Positions 52,532-60,561 of a stretch of 64,000 nucleotides of DNA are shown piece after piece; position 1 is the first letter of the stretch, and the number at the start of each line of letters is the position of its first letter. The stretch comes from Pedobacter kyungheensis (GTDB lineage: Bacteria; Bacteroidota; Bacteroidia; Sphingobacteriales; Sphingobacteriaceae): NCBI RefSeq assembly GCF_000812965.1, contig NZ_JSYN01000002.1, positions 480,402 to 544,401 on the forward strand, given 5' to 3'. Made by a program: the position numbers and the translations under genes. The notes under the pieces are model-generated. The model worked only from the letters and a program-made list of their open reading frames with translations. It was not told the DNA's origin and did not search any database.

Positions 52532-53825
52532 CCAAAGCCGCTTTAAAAACTTTTAAAACTCTTTCCCTTGCAAAAGTATGCTCAACTATTGGTTGGGCAT
52601 ATTTTTTTGTGCCAAACTCTGGTACCCATTTTTTAATATATTCCAGCTTCGGATCGAATTTTTTGGTTTGCAGTTCGGGGTTAAACACCCTGAAATACGG
52701 AGCTGCATCGTTACCTGAGCCAGCTGCCCACTGCCAGCCACCTACGTTACTGGCCATTTCGTAGTCTAAAAGTTTTTCGGCAAAATAAGTTTCGCCCCAG
52801 CGCCAGTCTATGAGCAGGTGTTTGGTTAAGAAGCTTGCCACTACCATGCGTACGCGGTTATGCATCCAGCCCGTTTGGTTTAGCTGCCGCATTCCGGCAT
52901 CAACAATAGGGTAGCCGGTATTGCCTTCGCACCAAGCCTTAAATTCATCCTCGTTGTTGCGCCATTTAATCTTATCGTACTGTTTTTTAAAAGAATCGGC
53001 CGCCGAATAGGGAAAATGCCAGAGTATGCTCATGTAAAATTCACGCCAGGCCAGCTCAGAAAGCCAGATATTCGATTTTGCTTCAATCGCATCACGTACA
53101 GCCTTACGGATGCTTAAGGTGCCAAAACGTAAATGTAAACCAATATGCGTAGTACTATCCAAAGCAGGAAAGTCGCGCTCTTTCGCATAACTATCCAGTT
53201 TACTTTTGTAGCTGAGTTTTGGAAAGTTAAGCTTACTTTTTTCAAAGCCCATTTCCTTTAACGAAGGTAAGGGCAGATTTTTAGCAGGCAACAGATTTTT
53301 ATAATACTTTTGAGTAGGGTAGGCTTTGGTGTAAAAGGAGTTTAATTTGGCATGCCATTGTTTGTAAAAGGGCGTAAAAACAGTGTAAGGTGTTTGATCT
53401 GCTTTTAAAATTTCATTCTTTTCAAAAATAACCTGGTCTTTATACGTTTTAAAAGCAATTTTCTCGCTGGTTAAAAATTCAGCCATGTTATCGTCGCGTT
53501 CGCGGGCATAAGGCTCATAATCGTGGTTGGTGTAAACAGCTGCTACTTCGTAATCACCTAAAATTTCGGACCAGATTTTTTCGGGTTTACCGTATTTAAC
53601 CAAAAGGTCTGAACCATGCGCTTGCAAATCCTTTTTTAAATCTTCAATAGTTTGATAATTGAAGGTTACGCGGGCATCGTCTTCAGGCAGTTTGTCGAGA
53701 ATGTTTTTATCGAAAATAAAGAGGGATAAAACCGGGTGACCGCTTTTTAATGCGTGGTAAAATCCGGCATTATCGGTTAAACGTAAATCGCGGCGGAACC
53801 AAAAGATGGAGATAGCTTTCTTCAT
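52521..53825 (-). CDS. phr: Deoxyribodipyrimidine photolyase (class I, cryptochrome family)
   Basis: This 434-residue FAD enzyme repairs UV-induced pyrimidine dimers with blue light. The N-terminal photolyase alpha/beta domain (ISIFWFRRDLRLTDNAGFYH) binds the antenna chromophore. The C-terminal helical FAD domain has ELAWREFYMSILWHFP, GNTGYPIVDAGMRQLNQTGW, MHNRVRMVVASFL and SNVGGWQWAAGSGNDAAPYF. Asn-Arg-Arg and Trp residues for DNA binding and electron transfer are present. It begins 65 bp after the SNase gene and may be the last gene of that operon. Confidence 0.95.
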   Translation of the reverse strand: MKKAISIFWFRRDLRLTDNAGFYHALKSGHPVLSLFIFDKNILDKLPEDDARVTFNYQTIEDLKKDLQAHGSDLLVKYGKPEKIWSEILGDYEVAAVYTNHDYEPYARERDDNMAEFLTSEKIAFKTYKDQVIFEKNEILKADQTPYTVFTPFYKQWHAKLNSFYTKAYPTQKYYKNLLPAKNLPLPSLKEMGFEKSKLNFPKLSYKSKLDSYAKERDFPALDSTTHIGLHLRFGTLSIRKAVRDAIEAKSNIWLSELAWREFYMSILWHFPYSAADSFKKQYDKIKWRNNEDEFKAWCEGNTGYPIVDAGMRQLNQTGWMHNRVRMVVASFLTKHLLIDWRWGETYFAEKLLDYEMASNVGGWQWAAGSGNDAAPYFRVFNPELQTKKFDPKLEYIKKWVPEFGTKKYAQPIVEHTFARERVLKVFKAALANS

Positions 53826-53890
53826 ATAAAAAGGATGTTGCTCAAAGGTAATAACAGCAAACTACATTGCTGGTTTATTTTTTACGCCTT

Positions 53891-54433
53891 TTATTTTGAA
53901 ATACTTACTCCTGGCAGGCTATTGTGCTTCGGTTTCCGCCATTCCCAGGGCGGTGTGGGAGTAGCATCACTCCATAAGCCTACCTTATTTTTGCGGGCAG
54001 TTATTTCCAGTTGAGCATATAGCGGATCTTTCGAATATTTTTTAAAGTGCCAGGCCATACCAAGCTTAATCATTTCCTGGTTTACCACCTGTTTCTTGTT
54101 ATTGACTACCACGGCAATCAACCTGCGGTAGCGGTCGTACTTTTCGGCGTAAACGGTTACATTTTGCCCGAAACATAAATCAGATAAAGCTTTTTTAGCG
54201 TTGCTGCCAAAAGGTTGCCTGCCTCTTTTCTCGGGGCAGTCTATATGTGCCAAACGTACTTTGGTTGGTGTTTGCTGGTACAGGATTTCCATGGTATCGC
54301 CATCCATAATCCGGATTACCTTTGCTGTAAAAATACGTTTCTTTAAATCAGGTGCTTTTGCATAAATGCCTTGCTGACTGTCAAAAACCGGATGAAAACA
54401 TAAAATAAAACCCAGTAAAATTAATCTTCCCAT
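53891..54433 (-). CDS. Thermonuclease (SNase)-family secreted nuclease
   Basis: A 180-residue staphylococcal-nuclease-like enzyme. I choose the ATG at 54433, although a GTG two codons earlier is possible. An N-terminal hydrophobic signal (LILLGFILCFHPVFDS) is followed by the OB-fold nuclease with VIRIMDGDTMEIL (calcium Asp), VRLAHIDCPEKRGRQPFGS (catalytic Arg and Glu) and KYDRYRRLIAVV (second Arg). All key residues are present, so it is probably an active periplasmic or secreted nuclease. It overlaps the stop of the upstream Cys-rich peptide gene. Confidence 0.93.
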   Translation of the reverse strand: MGRLILLGFILCFHPVFDSQQGIYAKAPDLKKRIFTAKVIRIMDGDTMEILYQQTPTKVRLAHIDCPEKRGRQPFGSNAKKALSDLCFGQNVTVYAEKYDRYRRLIAVVVNNKKQVVNQEMIKLGMAWHFKKYSKDPLYAQLEITARKNKVGLWSDATPTPPWEWRKPKHNSLPGVSISK

Positions 54434-54630
54434 CCACACAATGTTTTTCCGTCGGCTTTAGCCTTTTCCAATGTCATTTTTAAAATTTTATGCTGGCAGG
54501 TGCTCAGCCCTTTGCAGTTTTCTTTGAGGTGATATTTTTTGGCACCGTTACTGTTGCAAATATACACCGTTGTAGATTCGGTACAAGTGGTGTTGGCAAA
54601 AAAGAAGAAGATGATGAGGAGCGTTTTCAT
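54421..54630 (-). CDS. Small secreted Cys-rich protein paired with SNase
   Basis: This 69-residue protein has an N-terminal hydrophobic stretch (LLIIFFFFANTTC) and then four spaced cysteines: VYICNSNGAKKYHLKENCKG, LSTCQHKI and TLCGWED. The cysteine and histidine pattern suggests a small metal- or disulphide-stabilised fold. I recall similar small proteins next to SNase genes in Bacteroidota but cannot name a function. It overlaps the SNase gene by 13 nt and begins 4 bp after the vWA-like gene, so it is in the same operon. Confidence 0.8.
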   Translation of the reverse strand: MKTLLIIFFFFANTTCTESTTVYICNSNGAKKYHLKENCKGLSTCQHKILKMTLEKAKADGKTLCGWED

Positions 54631-54634
54631 GCGG

Positions 54635-55579
54635 TTAGTTACTTTTTTTTATAAAATCCACTATATACTTGTTAGCTTCTTGCTTATTACTAGCAATAGC
54701 TTTAAGCTCAAATCTTTTTAACCCAGAGTTCTTTAGCCAATCAGTCCAAATTAGTTTCATAATTTCCATATCGGTAGGATGTTTGGTTGCAACCCCTGCT
54801 TTAGAGAGAGATCTGTCGTACATTTCTAACACTATTACTTCAAGATTTTTTAGGAAAGGGTTTTTTACCGGGTTAATTTTGAATTTAGGGTTCTTTGATA
54901 AAAAAAATGACATATCAGCCCCTTTTGATTTCAAAAAAGCATCTCTAAAGGCTGTTACCTTTGACGAACTTAAATCATAACCTTTGTTATAAATACCGGC
55001 TTCAATGTAACCATCGGTCAGCAGGATCATGATGTTACGGAATTTATGGACTATTTTACCATTTTTTATATCCGGCAAGATAACTCTGTCATCGATACCA
55101 GACTGAAAATATGTCCATATATCTGCGCCATTCTTTGCAACGATAGATTTATTATTAAATCTTTTGTACTCAGAAATTAAATTAATAATATCTTTTGGTA
55201 GAGTACGAGATACATTATTTCTTCCCAAAATGTAGTTTATTCTTTCGGACTGCCTATCAAATCTTTGAAAGTCAATAGTCAGTACATCTGTGTTGATTTT
55301 GTATAATCCAATAAGTCCTTTGTTAATAAAATCAATGCTATAATGATCTAATTGGCCATCATCTCTATTTAACCGTAAAAAGTATGGCCATATATTGTTA
55401 AATATTCCTTGAACAATATCAACATCATCAACTGCTTTTGGATATAAACGCGAATCTAATCGATTTGATAAATCAGGAACGATAATTAGATTATAATGGG
55501 TTATTTCTCTCTTTTTTTGAGCGTATAGATTAACGTAAACTAGGCACAATAATGAATAGATTAAAAAATGCTTTTTCAT
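54635..55579 (-). CDS. Secreted vWA-like domain protein
   Basis: This 314-residue protein has a signal peptide (HFLIYSLLCLVYVNLYAQ). The rest resembles a von Willebrand A/Rossmann fold: a first strand YNLIIVPDLSNRLDS with a partial MIDAS (Asp-x-Ser, but Arg in place of the final Ser), and a later strand IMILLTDGYIEAG with the usual Asp. Metal binding may be altered. Its ATG overlaps the stop of the PLD-like gene by 4 nt, indicating translational coupling and a likely shared complex at the membrane. Specific role unknown. Confidence 0.72.
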   Translation of the reverse strand: MKKHFLIYSLLCLVYVNLYAQKKREITHYNLIIVPDLSNRLDSRLYPKAVDDVDIVQGIFNNIWPYFLRLNRDDGQLDHYSIDFINKGLIGLYKINTDVLTIDFQRFDRQSERINYILGRNNVSRTLPKDIINLISEYKRFNNKSIVAKNGADIWTYFQSGIDDRVILPDIKNGKIVHKFRNIMILLTDGYIEAGIYNKGYDLSSSKVTAFRDAFLKSKGADMSFFLSKNPKFKINPVKNPFLKNLEVIVLEMYDRSLSKAGVATKHPTDMEIMKLIWTDWLKNSGLKRFELKAIASNKQEANKYIVDFIKKSN

Positions 55580-57576
55580 GAAATTTTTACTCTTTTATCG
55601 ATTTGTGAACTTCTTATTTTTTCGTTTTGCCAATTTACTACTGTGTCAAATGCCTCTCTAGACTTTTCAGTAGCTTTTGTGATAGCATATTCTTCATGTA
55701 GATAATCATTCCAGCCCTCCAAAAAGATATTGATCCTGTCATTGAGAGAGTCTATTGAAATAGGAAGATTATCATTTTCTACGTGACTTTTATAAATGGT
55801 AGAAATATCCGTAATATTTTGTTTCCCGGTAATTAGATCTGTTTTTTTTATTTCTCTTAGCAAGTTTAGCCTATTAGGAATCGATATGAGTTTGGTTTCA
55901 ATAATTTTATACTGAGCCTCTAAACCGATATTTTTTCCTTCTATCAAAAATATTTCACCTTTAACAGTTAGAACTTTTTCTTCTTCTTGTTTCAGGTCTT
56001 CGTGCATTTGTTTAATAAGCAAGTCGTTTTTTATGGTGGCGATGTCAGGGTTTCTTTCATCAAATATTAGCATGAGCTTTTCAAAGGCAAACTTTAACAT
56101 TAGTAAACCAAAGCCCCCTAATAGGAATACCAGATAGAAATTGGGATCTTTAAAAGCCATGGTTATTTGCCATGTTTCTGTCAGGTAGCCACTATCATAT
56201 TTCATTTGATAGATGGCGGCTGAGACTTTATATGCAATTGCCGTGTCAACAAATAAAATTCCTATAACAAACATGCTTATGATTAGCCACTGTTTCTTTG
56301 TGAATAACTTAATCAAGGCACAGAATAATGGAATGCTTACAAAGAGTAGTATGAAAACAATTCCTGATCCGCCTTTTGAAAAAGTTAAGGATAAAGCTTT
56401 AGGATTAAATATTTCCATTGGAATTGCATCTAATCCAGCGTCTTTTGCCGCTTTCGCATCATCAATTGCAAATAATAAAATGTAGCACGCCGACGAATAA
56501 AAAATAAAAAGGTAAGTGATTAGACAAATATTAGCGAATAATACTGGAATAAATTCATACCATTTGAATTTGGGGGTAACAAAGTCTCTTTGTGCGTTTC
56601 TTATTCTGTCTTTGATTTCAACAGTATTCTTTTCTAGAAGTGTTACTTTTCCATCCTTTAAATTTTGGATTTCCTGTCTGTTTTTTTCAGTTTCTGCTTT
56701 AAGGTTGATTAATTGATTATTGGCATTAAGAGTTTCATTTTCTGCTTCAACTTCTGCTGTTTGTAATTGTAAATTAAGACTTTCTTCAAATGCATTAATA
56801 CTTTTGACCTCTTGCTCTTCGATCTTTGTCCTTAATCTTTTCTTCTTATCTTCAACAACATCTATATCATTAATAAAAACAGAATAAACAGTATCTAGTG
56901 ATTTCGTCAGTACCTGGTGGTCTCCATTATTAAATTTAGAGCGATCATAACCCTGACTTCTTAAAAATGTTCGATCAAAATTTCCAATTTCGGCTGCGAT
57001 CATAGAATCAAGTACTTTTGTGAATTCGGAAATAGCATGATCTCTGGCGCTATCACTTTCAGCTTTTGTCTCAACTTTTAACGGCTCTGATGGAATATCA
57101 TTTAAAGGTATTCCCCTCTGTTGTGCAGCCTTTTGATTGATATCGTTGAAATTTGCAATTAAATTTGCAACCGTTTCCTTATGATTAGTGACTATTATGC
57201 TTTCATGATTATTTTTTCTTGCATTTACTGACCAATTATACGAACCGTGAAGAGCAATACGTTTGTCTATCACGCAAAATTTCTGGTTCATAATACCGTA
57301 ACCAACATTTTTTATTTTGGTTACTGAAGCGCCCAATGAAACAAGTTCATCAAAATCGAGTTTAAGGTTCTCTTGATTATCGGCAATAATTAACTCTATC
57401 CTTACATTTTGAGATGCCTTGCCTTTTATAATTTCAAATAATTCATCATCAGTGAACCACGCACTGGCAATTAAAATTTCGAAATCTGCACCTTCTAGTT
57501 CTTTTACTATCCTGGCAAAAATTTCTTTATTATCGTGCAATACTTGTTGGTCAAGTTGGATGTTTTCTGTGAGCAT
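55576..57576 (-). CDS. PLD-like domain protein with coiled coils and four membrane helices
   Basis: This 666-residue protein has an N-terminal phospholipase-D-like domain (about 1-150) with GYGIMNQKFCVIDKRIALHG and SYNWSVNARKNNHESIIVT. In the expected HxK(x)4D motif the His is Asn (NQK), so catalysis may be lost. A long coiled coil (about 240-330) leads to four hydrophobic segments (ICLITYLFIFYSSACYILLF, GIVFILLFVSIPLFCALI, LIISMFVIGILFVDTAIAY, FYLVFLLGGFGLLMLKFAF) and another coiled coil. The architecture suggests a membrane-anchored DNA- or lipid-binding scaffold. It is coupled to the vWA gene and sits 75 bp after the DUF4236 gene. Confidence 0.82.
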   Translation of the reverse strand: MLTENIQLDQQVLHDNKEIFARIVKELEGADFEILIASAWFTDDELFEIIKGKASQNVRIELIIADNQENLKLDFDELVSLGASVTKIKNVGYGIMNQKFCVIDKRIALHGSYNWSVNARKNNHESIIVTNHKETVANLIANFNDINQKAAQQRGIPLNDIPSEPLKVETKAESDSARDHAISEFTKVLDSMIAAEIGNFDRTFLRSQGYDRSKFNNGDHQVLTKSLDTVYSVFINDIDVVEDKKKRLRTKIEEQEVKSINAFEESLNLQLQTAEVEAENETLNANNQLINLKAETEKNRQEIQNLKDGKVTLLEKNTVEIKDRIRNAQRDFVTPKFKWYEFIPVLFANICLITYLFIFYSSACYILLFAIDDAKAAKDAGLDAIPMEIFNPKALSLTFSKGGSGIVFILLFVSIPLFCALIKLFTKKQWLIISMFVIGILFVDTAIAYKVSAAIYQMKYDSGYLTETWQITMAFKDPNFYLVFLLGGFGLLMLKFAFEKLMLIFDERNPDIATIKNDLLIKQMHEDLKQEEEKVLTVKGEIFLIEGKNIGLEAQYKIIETKLISIPNRLNLLREIKKTDLITGKQNITDISTIYKSHVENDNLPISIDSLNDRINIFLEGWNDYLHEEYAITKATEKSREAFDTVVNWQNEKIRSSQIDKRVKIS

Positions 57577-57651
57577 GATAGTTTTATTTATGGGTTAGTT
57601 TTGTATCCCAGCTATTTTCATTGTTGGTGTACACGGTAAGTTATTTTTAGC

Positions 57652-58764
57652 TTAATTCAACTGTTTGATTAATGCTTGATAATCTCTAAACGCTTGACTA
57701 AATTCTTCAGTAAACTCATAGTTGCTGAATTCATACTCTTCATTTAGACCTGTGTTTGTTCGCAAATTAATCTGACCATATTTAGCAATTGGAATTTGGT
57801 AATTGCCTTTAAACCTTTTATCAGGAGTACCATTTTTGTTTACTTTTGCCCATGTTCGGTCAATCACTTTTGAGTCTCTGGGTACAATGCCCGTTTCGGT
57901 GAACCTCACGTAACTTTGCTGTAGATTAATTTCATCCAGCCCTATAATGGCGAATTCTGTTTTGTTCGAATACATAATTATGAAACTAGGATAGAAATAT
58001 AAATCAGCACCATTTGCATTTTCAAAATAAAGAGCCTCAAAATCCGATCTGATTTCTTTAATGGATTTAAGCGAGAATCTAACATCCCTTTTATTCACTA
58101 TTGTACTTGCAGATGAACGTGCTGCAACCCTGTCTTGAAAGTGGGCACTTGTTACATCCCAGATTTTATGAGAGGTAGTTAAATTTTTAAATGTTTGAAC
58201 TAGTGTGTTGTATTTTTCTTTGATTTCTTGTTCAAATTCAACTTCTAGCTTTACATAGCAATTGTCAATTTGTTCTTTAGTTTGGTCAATTGCCTCTTTT
58301 TGTGCCTGTATATCTGTTTTTAGCTGAATTGGAATTTGCTTTTTTATAATACCATAGAGGAATACATAACTTAATAAAAGTTTCGTTTTTGAAGCACCTA
58401 AAGTTGTTTGGATTTTGAGTAGATCACTCTTTAATTCCTTTTTTTGTTCCTGGGCTAGAATAATTGCTTCTTTTACACCCTGCATGTTCTGACTGGTTAT
58501 CTCTTGAATATCGGCGCTAAAAATATTTCCAAAAAGTTCAATAGGTTGCTCCTGATTATAAGTTTCAGGTTTTGGACTCGATTCAGAAAGTTTATACCTG
58601 CTGTTCAGCCCCAAAAATGGAACAGATGTATTTAAATATGTTCCTGATTTTCCAAAAGTTATACTCGCGCCCTTAACTCCTATAGAAGTTGATATGCCAC
58701 TTTTACTTAAATTTAAATGCACTCCAGGGATAATTTTTATTCGTTTGCGGAAACTCCAAGCCAT
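57652..58764 (-). CDS. DUF4236-domain protein
   Basis: This 370-residue protein opens with the DUF4236 signature MAWSFRKRIKIIPGVHLNLS, then GISTSIGVKGASITFGKSGT. A coiled coil covers about 95-190, and the C-terminal half is a mixed alpha/beta domain (KSIKEIRSDFEALYFEN, FIIMYSNKTEFAIIGLDE). No signal peptide or membrane helix is seen. DUF4236 has no established function. It is the first gene of a minus-strand operon through PLD, vWA, Cys-rich and SNase genes, driven by a TTACGG-palindrome promoter at 58812-58856. Confidence 0.88.
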   Translation of the reverse strand: MAWSFRKRIKIIPGVHLNLSKSGISTSIGVKGASITFGKSGTYLNTSVPFLGLNSRYKLSESSPKPETYNQEQPIELFGNIFSADIQEITSQNMQGVKEAIILAQEQKKELKSDLLKIQTTLGASKTKLLLSYVFLYGIIKKQIPIQLKTDIQAQKEAIDQTKEQIDNCYVKLEVEFEQEIKEKYNTLVQTFKNLTTSHKIWDVTSAHFQDRVAARSSASTIVNKRDVRFSLKSIKEIRSDFEALYFENANGADLYFYPSFIIMYSNKTEFAIIGLDEINLQQSYVRFTETGIVPRDSKVIDRTWAKVNKNGTPDKRFKGNYQIPIAKYGQINLRTNTGLNEEYEFSNYEFTEEFSQAFRDYQALIKQLN

Positions 58765-58811
58765 TGTTCTAAAGTTTTAATTTGAATTGTTTGTGAGATT
58801 GTTTAACACTT

Positions 58812-58856
58812 CAAAACTACCCAACCTGATACGGCTCTCCTTACGGGAAACCGTAA
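58812..58856 (-). promoter_or_regulatory. Palindrome-controlled promoter of the DUF4236 operon
   Basis: On the minus strand the inverted repeat TTACGG-N4-CCGTAA (58841-58856) is followed by exactly 21 bp and a perfect -7 box TAGTTTTG (58812-58819). There is no -33 TTG, so an activator may act at the palindrome. The same arrangement occurs at 60468-60512. Confidence 0.7.
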
Positions 58857-58958
58857 AGCAAAAATTATTTTGGAAAAAGAAACGGCTTGATTTTTAGGCT
58901 AATATTCCAATGCTTTTGTTTCTTCGGAGGTGCTGTTCAAATGGCTTTAAACAAAAAT

Positions 58959-59002
58959 GGGAGATTGCCCATTCAACCTGAAAGGCCGATAGCGCAATCT
59001 CC
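58959..59002 (-). terminator. Terminator after the HsdR-N gene
   Basis: A 9-bp stem, GGAGATTGC (58960-58968) with GCAATCTCC (58994-59002), is followed on the minus strand by CATTTTTGTTT. It separates the YegP/HsdR-N unit from the DUF4236 promoter. Confidence 0.7.
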
Positions 59003-59039
59003 TGCATTTGATTGAGAGCTGAGCGTTAAACGTAGCTTT

Positions 59040-60104
59040 TTAGTATTGATCTACCGTTTGGTGGAGCTGGTTTCTGAAACCATAAATTTCGTCCAGGCTA
59101 TTCAATAGGTTTTTTTCTCCTGCATCTTTGCCATTGTGAAAAGTTTCCAGGTATTTATTGGTCGTATTAAAATGAAACCTGCAGATGGGCTTCCGGTTGT
59201 TGTCGTCCAGGAGCACGCCAAAGTAAGATTGGGTATCGCGCGGGGCAATGCGCGTGGCCGAAATCTTTTCGCGTAAAATGGCTTTTACAATCTGGAAAGC
59301 TTCCAGTTCCTCTTCGGTAGTTACAATTTTTGAAACATCAGTACTGTCATCGGCTACATCCACCCGGTTATCTTCCTGCTTTTTAATGGTTTCGTTAATG
59401 TTTAGTGCTGATTTTAACCGGTCGCTGATCGATTCGTTAATGGAAATGCTAAGGGCTTTTTTGGCATATTCTTTAAAGGCCAGCATGCGGTTTGCGGTTA
59501 AAGGCTTATCGAAAAAGCGGTTTACCAGCAGTTTAACCAATTCGTCAGTAGGGTTTTCGATTTCTTTTTCAAATTCTTTCCTGATGGCCTTAATGTATTT
59601 CAGGGCCTCGGCCGAATCGAGAATGGTTTCGAGGTTGTAACCATTTTTAGTAAAGCTTTCCAGTATTTTAATCGAACTGTCTTTCAGGTCTTCAATATCG
59701 ATGGTTAAGAAAGGCTTCTCGTCCATAATATTGGGCTTTTCCAAATCGGCGTAAAAATTATACACCCGGCCATTGGTTAATACGCCAAATCTGGCTTTCG
59801 AAACATGATAGTAACGGTGCAGTTGCGAGTTATGTGCATCGGCATTTTCTTTCCAGTGCTTGCATTCAAAAATGAGAATCGGTTCGTCGTTTTTTCTGAT
59901 TACGTAATCTACTTTTTCGCCTTTTTTTGTGCCGATATCGCAAATGTGTTCTGGAATAACCTCGGTTGGATTAAAAATATCGTAACCTAAAATCTGTATA
60001 AAAGGCATTACGAAAGCATTTTTGGTGGCTTCTTCGGTTTGTATCTGCTCTTTTAAGCCATTTACACGTTGGTGAAGCTGTTCGAGCTTTAGTTTAAGTT
60101 CCAT
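59040..60104 (-). CDS. HsdR N-terminal-domain protein (long form)
   Basis: This 354-residue protein has an N-terminal type I restriction R-like nuclease-fold domain (about 20-160): NAFVMPFIQILGYDIFNPTE, KKGEKVDYVIRKNDEPILIF with Glu-Cys-Lys next, and FGVLTNGRVYNFYADLE. The rest is helical plus a C-terminal domain (RDTQSYFGVLLDDNNRKPIC) seen with many such proteins. No helicase motifs or partner methylase are present. It is a paralogue of the 158-residue protein at 20112. It begins 11 bp after the YegP gene and shares its promoter. Confidence 0.88.
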   Translation of the reverse strand: MELKLKLEQLHQRVNGLKEQIQTEEATKNAFVMPFIQILGYDIFNPTEVIPEHICDIGTKKGEKVDYVIRKNDEPILIFECKHWKENADAHNSQLHRYYHVSKARFGVLTNGRVYNFYADLEKPNIMDEKPFLTIDIEDLKDSSIKILESFTKNGYNLETILDSAEALKYIKAIRKEFEKEIENPTDELVKLLVNRFFDKPLTANRMLAFKEYAKKALSISINESISDRLKSALNINETIKKQEDNRVDVADDSTDVSKIVTTEEELEAFQIVKAILREKISATRIAPRDTQSYFGVLLDDNNRKPICRFHFNTTNKYLETFHNGKDAGEKNLLNSLDEIYGFRNQLHQTVDQY

Positions 60105-60115
60105 AAGCTTAGGAT

Positions 60116-60448
60116 TTAAATGGTTTCGTCGATAATTGTTGCCCCGGGAGCATTGTTTTTAACAGATTCGATTCCATTATCGCGACCTGCTTCCGTAGCG
60201 TACATTTGGCTGGTGCCAATAATTTCGCCATTGCCGGCCTTCAGGTTGAAATAATACTTCTGGTTAGTAGAAATCTTTCTGTCGTATCTCGCATCATTAG
60301 TGGCATTGCTTTTAACCGATTCGATTCCTTTAATGCACGAAGCTTTGGCCACATAACCTTCGCTGGTTAAAATAACCTGTCCGTTAACCGCTTCCAGGTT
60401 AAACTGGTATTCGTTGTTTTTCCTTTTGGTAATGATAAATTTTCCCAT
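60116..60448 (-). CDS. YegP-like DUF1508 protein
   Basis: This 110-residue protein has two tandem DUF1508 repeats: FIITKRKNNEYQFNLEAVNG with GIESVKSNA, and ISTNQKYYFNLKAGNGEIIG with GIESVKNNA. YegP-type proteins are small, mostly beta, and of unknown function. It is the first gene of a two-gene operon with HsdR-N and starts about 20 bp after a TACTTTTG -7 box under a TTACGG palindrome. Confidence 0.93.
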   Translation of the reverse strand: MGKFIITKRKNNEYQFNLEAVNGQVILTSEGYVAKASCIKGIESVKSNATNDARYDRKISTNQKYYFNLKAGNGEIIGTSQMYATEAGRDNGIESVKNNAPGATIIDETI

Positions 60449-60467
60449 AATTAAGTTTTTAGCTGTC

Positions 60468-60512
60468 CAAAAGTAGGATGGGTGGAAAGGCTTTCCTTAC
60501 GGTTAACCGTAA
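60468..60512 (-). promoter_or_regulatory. Palindrome-controlled promoter of yegP-hsdR-N
   Basis: On the minus strand the perfect 16-bp palindrome TTACGGTTAACCGTAA (60497-60512) is followed by exactly 21 bp and the -7 box TACTTTTG (60468-60475). Flanking bases (TGCTTTACGG and CCGTAAGGAnAGCC) also match the site at 58841. Confidence 0.72.
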
Positions 60513-60561
60513 AGCACTTAATTATCTAAAAAATAAGAAATGTGGCAAAGAGGGAATGCAC

